In this document: positions 4,062 to 8,848 of the stretch, piece by piece
Numbering within the stretch: the stretch's first letter is position 1
Layout: each line of letters starts with the position of its first letter
Assembly: GCA_030625445.1 (NCBI GenBank)
Contig: DAOUQU010000056.1
Coordinates: 1 to 8,848, forward strand
Direction of reading: 5' to 3'
DNA from: Gammaproteobacteria bacterium
GTDB lineage: Bacteria > Pseudomonadota > Gammaproteobacteria > Chromatiales > Chromatiaceae
DNA length: 8,848 bases
The notes under the pieces: generated by a model
Seen by the model: the letters and a program-made list of their open reading frames with translations, nothing else
Database searches by the model: none
Told to the model about the DNA's origin: nothing
Program-made: the position numbers and the translations under genes

Positions 4062-6443
4062 TTATGACTCCCGCAGTGTTGCGCCCAGATTTGTCTCAAG
4101 TGCTGTCAGCACCTGTTGAGAGGCTTTTTGCACCTCGTCGTCACCTAGTGTCCGTGATTTATCCTGTAAAATCAAGCTCAAAGCTAAACTTTTTCTGCCT
4201 GATTCGACATTTTCCCCGGTATAAACATCAAAAAGACGGATATCCTGCACAATTTCAGAGGCAGATTGACGAATCACCTGCTCGACCCGTGCAAAAGAGA
4301 TCTCCCGATTCACGACAATGGCGAAATCGCGGCGAATCCGGGGGAATTTTGACAACGGCGTAAAAGCTGGTATTGATCCGGGCTCCAGTTTGCTCAAAAC
4401 GATCTCAAAAAGATAGGCTTTTCCTTTGATCCCAAAAGACTTTTCAAGTTTTGGATGCAGCAAGCCCAGCCACCCGACAGCTCTCCCGTTACGCTCGATA
4501 CGGGCCGACTGCCCCGGATGCAGCGCAGGATGTTGCGCAGCAACGAAGTTAAACTCATCAGCGGATCCCGTCAGTGAGAGCAGCGATTCGACATCTCCCT
4601 TGAGATCAAAAAAATCGACGGTTTCAGTCGCCTCTCCCCACTGTTCGGCGGCGCGCGTGCCAATTAGCAGTCCAGATAAACACTTTTCCTGTTTAATTTC
4701 ATTGTCTTGCTGGTTAAACCTCAACCCAGTCTCAAGTAAACGAATACGCTCCTGCTGGCGCGCCAGGTTATGCCTTGCCGTCTCCAGCAATCCACCCCAG
4801 AGTGACGGGCGCATGACGGACATATCCGCCGAGATCGGGTTGGCCAGTGTAATCTGTTCACCATGCGGATGCAGATGCCCGGCAGCCTCCGGTGAGATGA
4901 AGCTGTAGGTGATCACCTCTTGATACTCCCTGGCATTCAGCAGATTTGTGGCGCGCTCAAGACTGAAACCCGCCTCCGGCGGCAGGTGCATGGTCAGGGA
5001 GAGATGGCCGTGCGTCTGCGGAATGTTGTCATAACCATAGATGCGGCCAACCTCCTCGATCAGATCAGCCTCGATGGAGAGATCAAAACGCCAGCTTGGC
5101 GGCGTCACCATCCAGCCGTCATTGCACGCAGCGAGCGACATACCGAGACGCTGCAGAGATGAAGAGACGATCTCATCATCGATGGCGACACCCAGCAGAC
5201 GCTCGATGCGGGAGCGGCGAAGATGGATCACTTCAGGTTCCACAGAGAAATCATCAGCCCGGGCTTCGATGATCGCTCCCGCGGAGCCGCCGGCAATCTC
5301 AAGCAGCAATGCAGTGGCGCGTTCTATCGCCCTGCGCTGCAAGGCCGGATCAACGCCGCGCTCAAAACGATGCGATGAGTCGGTGTGCAGACCATAGGAA
5401 CGGGCCTTGCCGCTGATTGCCAATGGTTCAAAGAAGGCGCTTTCAAGCAATACATGCTTTGTCGTTTGGGTCACGCCAGTCGCTGCGCCACCCATGATGC
5501 CGGCCATTGCCAGGGCTTTGTCATCATCGGCGATCACCAGCGTCTCCCCGTTCAGGGTTGCTTCGCCGCCATCGAGCAGTTCAAGCTTCTCGCCTTCATT
5601 GGCCATACGCACAGTGATGCCGCCGCTGAGTTTATCGAGATCAAAGCCATGCATCGGCTGCCCCAGCTCCAGCAGCACAAAGTTGGTGATATCGACAACG
5701 ACGCCGAGAGAGCGCATGCCGCCCCGGCGCAGGCGCTCCTGCATCCACAGTGGTGTTTCAGCAGCGGGATCTATTCCCCTGACAATGCGGCACAGATACC
5801 CGGGGCAGGCTTGCGGCGCACCCAGCATCACCTCTATGCTGCTGTCACTCGTTACAGGGACGTCAGCAGCAGTGGTTTCATGCAGATCACAGCTAAAAAT
5901 AGCCGAGACATCACGCGCAACCCCCATCAGGCTCAGACAATCCCCGCGATCCGGGGTCAGGTCAACCTCGATGCAGTGATCATCGAGATCCAGATAGCGC
6001 CGAAAATCCTCTCCAATCGGCGCATCAACAGGTAGCGGCATAATGCCTTCCGAGGAGTCAGCCAGCCCCAGCTCCGAGGCCGAGCAGATCATTCCCAGCG
6101 ACTCCACACCACGCAGTTTCGCCCGGGTGATCTTGAAATCGCCAGGCAGTCTGGCACCGACTGTCGCCACAGGAACACGCATGCCGGCGGCAACATTTTT
6201 TGCACCGCACACGATCTGCAGAGGCTCGTCTGCACCGCTATTGACTTGCGTCACATTGAGTTTATCGGCATCCGGATGGGGATCGACACTGATGACTTCA
6301 CCAACCACCACACCGCTAAACCCGGGCGCAGCAGGCTCGACGCTCTCGACCTCGAGGCCAGCCATACTGAGACGATGTGACAGGTCATCCGTCTCGACAT
6401 CCGGATTGACCCACTCTCTTAACCAGGATTCACTGAATCGCAT
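4062..6443 (-). CDS. pheT: Phenylalanine-tRNA ligase beta subunit
   Basis: PheT is the structural and editing half of the alpha2-beta2 synthetase that charges tRNA-Phe; it hydrolyses mischarged Tyr-tRNA-Phe. At 793 residues it matches the family (795 in E. coli). Visible parts in order: the tRNA-binding OB domain (about 40-150, with PHPDADKLNVTQV and GVESLGMICSASELGL), the B3/B4 editing domain (about 210-390, with the MHGFDLDKL and RFERGVDP phrases), the B5 domain (about 400-480) and the C-terminal ferredoxin-like anticodon-binding domain (about 700-793, starting near FPRIRRDFAIVV). The start has a modest GGAA site 7 nt upstream. Unusually, it lies 440 bp downstream of pheS instead of next to it. 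Confidence 0.98.
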   Translation of the reverse strand: MRFSESWLREWVNPDVETDDLSHRLSMAGLEVESVEPAAPGFSGVVVGEVISVDPHPDADKLNVTQVNSGADEPLQIVCGAKNVAAGMRVPVATVGARLPGDFKITRAKLRGVESLGMICSASELGLADSSEGIMPLPVDAPIGEDFRRYLDLDDHCIEVDLTPDRGDCLSLMGVARDVSAIFSCDLHETTAADVPVTSDSSIEVMLGAPQACPGYLCRIVRGIDPAAETPLWMQERLRRGGMRSLGVVVDITNFVLLELGQPMHGFDLDKLSGGITVRMANEGEKLELLDGGEATLNGETLVIADDDKALAMAGIMGGAATGVTQTTKHVLLESAFFEPLAISGKARSYGLHTDSSHRFERGVDPALQRRAIERATALLLEIAGGSAGAIIEARADDFSVEPEVIHLRRSRIERLLGVAIDDEIVSSSLQRLGMSLAACNDGWMVTPPSWRFDLSIEADLIEEVGRIYGYDNIPQTHGHLSLTMHLPPEAGFSLERATNLLNAREYQEVITYSFISPEAAGHLHPHGEQITLANPISADMSVMRPSLWGGLLETARHNLARQQERIRLLETGLRFNQQDNEIKQEKCLSGLLIGTRAAEQWGEATETVDFFDLKGDVESLLSLTGSADEFNFVAAQHPALHPGQSARIERNGRAVGWLGLLHPKLEKSFGIKGKAYLFEIVLSKLEPGSIPAFTPLSKFPRIRRDFAIVVNREISFARVEQVIRQSASEIVQDIRLFDVYTGENVESGRKSLALSLILQDKSRTLGDDEVQKASQQVLTALETNLGATLRES

Positions 6444-6494
6444 CTATTTATTCCAGTTCACTATTTGTTGTTATCTGTTGAGAAAAGATTATTG

Positions 6495-6639
6495 ACCACG
6501 AAAGTCACGAAAAACACGAAATATTTATACCCTGGTATGGGTTACCCATAGAGGATCGAGGGAACCAGTGCACGTGGATACCGGCATTCGCCGGCATGAC
6601 GGTTTTCTCTATTTTCGTGCTTTTCGTGTATTTCGTGGT
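6495..6639. repeat. MITE-like element with 27-bp inverted ends, between pheS and pheT
   Basis: The left end (6495-6521, starting ACCACGAAAGTCACG) and right end (6613-6639) are inverted repeats of 27 bp with three mismatches. They belong to the same family as the ends at 3312-3412 but with CACGAA in place of CACGGA. Inside lie one copy of the CCCTGG...AACCAGTG repeat (6530-6569) and a palindromic unit (6575-6602), so elements appear nested or stacked. No open reading frame of interest lies within. Confidence 0.65.
6575..6602. repeat. TGGATACCGGC...GCCGGCATGACG intergenic repeat
   Basis: This unit has the form TGGATACCGGC-ATTC-GCCGGCATGACGG, with a 5-bp core stem (CCGGC/GCCGG, 6581-6594). It resembles the common bacterial intergenic repeat that reads CGTCATTCC...GGAATCCA on the other strand. 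The right window edge (8832-8848, CGTCATTCCGGCATGTT) looks like the beginning of another member. Confidence 0.5.
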
Positions 6640-6721
6640 TGAAAAAATCTGTTTGCCAAATTCATGGTGCAATGCGCAAGCTTATTGACACCCTTCTACG
6701 GTTTTTTTCCACAGATTTCCT

Positions 6722-6830
6722 CGTTCCCACGCTCCCGCGTGGTAACGCATACCTTGCTATCTCTTGATCAATTACACGAATATATTTACCCTGGCATGGG
6801 TTACCACGGAGGACCGTGGGAACCAGTGTA
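6722..6830. repeat. Copies of a GTTCCCACG-type hairpin repeat
   Basis: The unit at 6722-6750 folds through CCACGC-TCCC-GCGTGG (6727-6742). The unit at 6790-6830 folds through CCACGG-AGGA-CCGTGG (6804-6819) and lies in the opposite orientation. The second aligns over about 45 bp with 6530-6569, sharing CCCTGG-ATGGGTTACC and GGGAACCAGTG, so three copies lie in the pheS-pheT gap. This family of short CGTTCCCACG hairpins is widespread in environmental bacteria. Their function is unknown. Confidence 0.65.
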
Positions 6831-6841
6831 CAGAGAATTTT

Positions 6842-6870
6842 TTCCGTGTGGTCAGTGTGTTCCGTGGTTA
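6842..6870. repeat. CCGTG-type repeat arm just after pheS
   Basis: The stretch TTCCGTGTGG-TCAGTGTG-TTCCGTGGTT has the shape of the right-hand arms at 3391-3412 and 6613-6639. A matching left arm is not clear, so this may be the remains of an older element. It begins 13 bp after the stop codon of pheS and completes the repeat filling of the 440-bp gap between pheS and pheT. Confidence 0.45.
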
Positions 6871-6883
6871 GTATTTCCTGAAT

Positions 6884-7903
6884 TCACGCAAACTGCTTCA
6901 GAAAGCGCAGATCATTGTCAAAAAAGAGACGCAGATCATTGACGCCATAGCGCAGCATGGTGAGGCGTTCCACTCCCATGCCGAATGCATAGCCGGTAAA
7001 CTCCTCATTGTCGATGCCGACATGATGAAACACCTCCGGGTGGATCATGCCGCAGCCAAGCACCTCCAGCCAGCCGGTATGGCTGCATACCCGGCATCCC
7101 TCGCCTCCGCAGATAACGCATTCGATATCCGCCTCCGCCGAGGGCTCCGTAAACGGGAAGTAGGAGGGACGAAAACGCACCTTCAACTGCTTCTCGAAAA
7201 AGGCCTCCAGGAAGTCGTGCAGAATCCCCTTGAGATCACCGAATGTGACGTTTTCATCGACCATAAAACCCTCCACCTGGTGAAACATCGGCGTATGGGT
7301 GATGTCGGAATCACAACGATAGACGCGCCCGGGCGCAATCACGCGCAGCGGCGGCCCGCTTTTTTCCATGGTGCGAATCTGCACCGGCGAGGTGTGCGTA
7401 CGCAGCAGCATGTGCTCGTCGAAATAGAAGGTATCGTGCATGGCGCGCGCCGGGTGGTGCGCCGGTATATTCAGGGCTTCGAAATTGTGATAGTCATCCT
7501 CGATCTCCGGCCCCTCCACCACTTCAAAACCGGCGCTGCGAAACAGTGTCTCGATGCGCTGCAGTGTTCGCGTGACAGGATGCTGACCGCCGATTCCGAG
7601 ACCACGGCCAGGCAGGGTAACATCGATGCGCTCCTCTTCCAGACGCTGCTTGAGCGCCTCGGTTTCAAGCACTTCCTTGCGCTGCAGTATGAGTTGCTGC
7701 AGCATCTTTTTCGCCTTGTTGATCGCCTGCCCTGCCTGCGGGCGCTCCTCTTTGGGCAGTTTTCCGAGCTGTTTCAACTGCCCGGTAAAAACCCCGCTCT
7801 TGCCGAGATACTCGACACGCGTCAAATCCAGCTCGGCGAGCGTCTCTGCAGAGGAGATTTTCTGCTGCGCCTGCTGCAGCGTTTGTTCCAGTTGCTGTGA
7901 CAT
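6884..7903 (-). CDS. pheS: Phenylalanine-tRNA ligase alpha subunit
   Basis: PheS is the catalytic subunit of phenylalanyl-tRNA synthetase, which makes Phe-tRNA from phenylalanine, ATP and tRNA-Phe with PheT. The 339-residue length is near the E. coli protein (327). The N-terminal coiled coil that contacts tRNA spans about 1-90. Class II synthetase features follow: HPARAMHDTFYF (about 149-160), motif 2 around GRVYRCDSDITHTPMFHQVEG and motif 3 GYAFGMGVERLTMLRYGVNDLR near the end. It carries the Cys-rich CVICGGEGCRVC segment seen in many PheS proteins. The start lacks a strong ribosome binding site. An intrinsic terminator lies only 31 bp upstream, so expression probably depends on read-through from rplT. 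Confidence 0.98.
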   Translation of the reverse strand: MSQQLEQTLQQAQQKISSAETLAELDLTRVEYLGKSGVFTGQLKQLGKLPKEERPQAGQAINKAKKMLQQLILQRKEVLETEALKQRLEEERIDVTLPGRGLGIGGQHPVTRTLQRIETLFRSAGFEVVEGPEIEDDYHNFEALNIPAHHPARAMHDTFYFDEHMLLRTHTSPVQIRTMEKSGPPLRVIAPGRVYRCDSDITHTPMFHQVEGFMVDENVTFGDLKGILHDFLEAFFEKQLKVRFRPSYFPFTEPSAEADIECVICGGEGCRVCSHTGWLEVLGCGMIHPEVFHHVGIDNEEFTGYAFGMGVERLTMLRYGVNDLRLFFDNDLRFLKQFA

Positions 7904-7934
7904 CAGATTTACCAGTTAAAAACTTTCACGGGTT

Positions 7935-7967
7935 AAAAAAAGGGAGAAAGCCAACAGGCTTTCTCCC
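7935..7967 (-). terminator. Intrinsic terminator or attenuator between rplT and pheS
   Basis: A perfect 11-bp stem (7942-7952 with 7957-7967, GGGAGAAAGCC and its complement) with a 4-nt loop is followed on the minus strand by seven T residues (7941-7935). The outer A-T bases can extend the stem by two pairs. It lies 35 bp after the rplT stop and only 31 bp before the pheS ATG, leaving no space for a separate promoter between. It is therefore best read as an attenuator that sets how much pheS is made. In E. coli a terminator with the pheM leader peptide sits in the same position. Confidence 0.9.
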
Positions 7968-8002
7968 TTCCAATGACTCCATGTCGCCATGCAATATGCA
8001 GT

Positions 8003-8359
8003 CTAGGCGAGTGCTTCCCGGGCCTGTGACGCCAGGGCGCCGAATGCAGGCTTGTCATGGACAGCAATATCAGCCAGCATCTTACGGTCGACTTCGATAC
8101 CAGCCTTGTTCAGGCCGTTGATCATGCGGCTGTATGAGAGGCCGTTGTTACGCGCTTCGGCGTTGATACGGGCAATCCACAGCGAACGAAACTGGCGCTT
8201 TTTCTGGCGACGGTCACGGTAGGCATATTGGCCGGCTTTGATAACCGCCTGTTTGGCGACACGATAAATTTTACGGCGTGCGCCGTAATAACCTTTCGCC
8301 TGCTTCAGGACTTTTTTGTGTTTTGCGTGTGCGGTGACACCACGTTTTACTCTAGGCAT
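8003..8359 (-). CDS. rplT: 50S ribosomal protein L20
   Basis: L20 binds 23S rRNA early in assembly of the large ribosomal subunit and in many bacteria also represses its own operon by binding the mRNA leader. The 118-residue protein has the family's exact length. It begins MPRVKRGVTAHAKHKKVLKQAKGY, a long basic extension that threads into rRNA, followed by the globular C-terminal domain containing RQFRSLWIARINAEARNNGLSYSRMI. A strong GAGGAG site lies 7 nt before the ATG. It follows rpmI after 16 nt and is certainly in the same transcript. Confidence 0.99.
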   Translation of the reverse strand: MPRVKRGVTAHAKHKKVLKQAKGYYGARRKIYRVAKQAVIKAGQYAYRDRRQKKRQFRSLWIARINAEARNNGLSYSRMINGLNKAGIEVDRKMLADIAVHDKPAFGALASQAREALA

Positions 8360-8375
8360 TGTTCACTCCTCTCAT

Positions 8376-8573
8376 TCAGGCGTAAGGGATCATACGACGG
8401 GCGACTGCAACATCTGACTTGTGCAGTGTTGCCGGTGCGCGCAGTGCGCGTTTACGCTTGGTGCTCTTTTTCGTCAGGATATGACGGCGATGAGACTGAG
8501 CTCGTTTGAAACCACCGGAGGCGGTTTTGCGAAACCGCTTGGCGGCTCCACGATTGGTTTTCATTTTTGGCAT
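8376..8573 (-). CDS. rpmI: 50S ribosomal protein L35
   Basis: This 65-residue, very basic protein is L35 of the large ribosomal subunit. It begins MPKMKTNRGAAKRFRKTASG and contains RAQSHRRHILTKKSTKRKR, both family hallmarks. The family's usual length is 64-66. A GGAG ribosome binding site lies 7 nt upstream of the ATG. It leads the visible rpmI-rplT-pheS unit, and its leader (8574-8708) is structured. No infC is seen in the 275 bp before it. Confidence 0.99.
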   Translation of the reverse strand: MPKMKTNRGAAKRFRKTASGGFKRAQSHRRHILTKKSTKRKRALRAPATLHKSDVAVARRMIPYA

Positions 8574-8593
8574 TTTCGTTCTCCACTTAAAAG

Positions 8594-8688
8594 CCCGGTA
8601 TAGACCGGGGGGTTACTTAGACAGCGTCCGAGGTAATGCCTGTCACCAGGATGCTGTTGGTGTGGCTGGATTTTTACGAATCCAGCCA
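8594..8688 (-). promoter_or_regulatory. Structured leader of rpmI-rplT, possible L20 autoregulation site
   Basis: Three hairpins can be drawn in the minus-strand leader. The first is a 10-bp stem TGGCTGGATT/AATCCAGCCA (8663-8688). The second is an irregular stem CACC-AG/CT-GGTG (8644-8662). The third is a 6-bp stem CCCGGT/ACCGGG (8594-8609) followed by four T residues, ending just before the GGAG site of rpmI. In E. coli, L20 represses rpmI by binding such leader structures. The role here is inferred from position; I cannot confirm the L20-binding core. Confidence 0.5.
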
Positions 8689-8708
8689 TAATCATAATTT
8701 AACGGAGC

Positions 8709-8738
8709 ATATTACCACATTAAAGCGTAATTTATGAA
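8709..8738 (-). promoter_or_regulatory. Candidate extended -10 promoter for rpmI
   Basis: On the minus strand TAATAT (8709-8714) is preceded by TGG, making a TGn extended -10 element. A modest TTCATA (8733-8738) lies 18 bp upstream. Transcription would start near 8702, giving a leader of about 128 nt before rpmI. It lies immediately after a terminator for whatever is upstream, supporting a separate transcription unit. Confidence 0.55.
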
Positions 8739-8760
8739 AAAAACCCGTGTAAAAAACGGG
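8737..8760 (-). terminator. Intrinsic terminator of an upstream minus-strand gene
   Basis: The stem CCCGT/ACGGG (8756-8760 with 8744-8748), loop of 7 nt, is followed on the minus strand by seven T residues (8743-8737). It would end a transcript arriving from beyond the right edge. The stem is short, so it may be leaky. The remaining 8761-8848 holds no recognisable gene; its last 17 bases look like the start of an intergenic repeat. Confidence 0.65.
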
Positions 8761-8848
8761 CATCCTTCACGATACCTTAAAGCTAGTATAGGAGTGCATA
8801 AATATCTATAAGCAGAATGTCCTGAAAACCTCGTCATTCCGGCATGTT

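Noticed and set aside
5385..6035. Long plus-strand open frames opposite pheT (also 5407-5979)
   Set aside because: They lie entirely inside the conserved pheT gene on the other strand and have low-complexity, Ser/Arg-rich or patternless translations.
6444..6883. CRISPR array, suggested by repeated short motifs
   Set aside because: The repeats differ in type, orientation and spacing. There are no regular spacers and no cas genes.
6664..6942. Plus-strand open frame in the pheS-pheT gap
   Set aside because: It runs through the repeat units and into the end of pheS, and has no ribosome binding site.
7022..7900. 292-codon plus-strand open frame opposite pheS
   Set aside because: It is a mirror of pheS, whose class II synthetase motifs are certain. 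The plus-strand product resembles nothing.
7916..7990. Two short overlapping reading frames between rplT and pheS (7926-7982 and 7916-7990, minus) that contain Phe codons, like a pheM leader peptide
   Set aside because: Neither has a ribosome binding site, and the Phe codons come from the terminator stem and T run themselves. A ribosome stalled there could not act before the hairpin formed. The attenuator stands without them.
8761..8848. Possible end of infC before rpmI
   Set aside because: None of the three minus-strand frames shows the conserved IF3 C-terminus, and a terminator plus promoter separate this stretch from rpmI.

Overview
This window looks like a chromosomal segment from a gammaproteobacterium. 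The right two-thirds, read on the minus strand, carries the conserved block rpmI-rplT-pheS-pheT-ihfA followed by a MerR-family regulator. That gene order is typical of Gammaproteobacteria, and the IHF-alpha protein is close to the enteric one. The exact genus cannot be told from the sequence. A periplasmic zinc hydrolase resembling the SoxH/quinoprotein-relay group, plus the many short interspersed repeats, would fit an environmental, possibly sulfur-oxidising lineage, but that is inference.

Layout, left to right. At 1-9 a minus-strand gene begins (start codon and ribosome binding site only). Region 10-499 has no gene; it holds a candidate promoter and leader for that edge gene, a cluster of four REP-like palindromes with GTAG heads (205-348), and two short TTCGTG/TTCCGTG repeats. 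A secreted metallo-beta-lactamase-fold hydrolase (500-1465, minus) is divergent from an FNR-like regulator (1710-2423, plus). The regulator has a perfect FNR box just in front of it and is translationally coupled to a small unknown protein (2420-2656). A palindromic repeat separates these from a convergent lipoprotein gene (2747-3136, minus), which lies directly downstream of a tRNA-Pro(GGG) gene (3178-3254, minus) with its own strong promoter. A MITE-like inverted-repeat element (3312-3412) follows, then the MerR gene, ihfA, pheT, a 440-bp repeat-filled gap, pheS, an intrinsic terminator or attenuator, rplT, rpmI and a structured rpmI leader with its own promoter.

How it works together. The right block makes ribosomal proteins L35 and L20, both subunits of phenylalanyl-tRNA synthetase and the DNA-bending protein IHF-alpha. 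Three features suggest its regulation differs from the textbook operon. First, rpmI starts from its own promoter behind a terminator, with no infC visible in the 275 bp upstream. Second, a strong terminator hairpin sits between rplT and pheS with no room for a separate pheS promoter after it, so attenuation is likely. Third, pheS and pheT are pushed apart by stacked repeat elements. On the left, the FNR-like regulator keeps the FNR-type DNA-reading residues but has an unusual cysteine spacing, and probably controls itself through the FNR box, possibly also the divergent hydrolase.

No CRISPR array, integrase, transposase or obvious new multi-gene system was found. The most promising leads are the FNR-like regulator with its coupled small protein, the regulatory structures around rpmI and pheS, and the repeat island that splits pheST.
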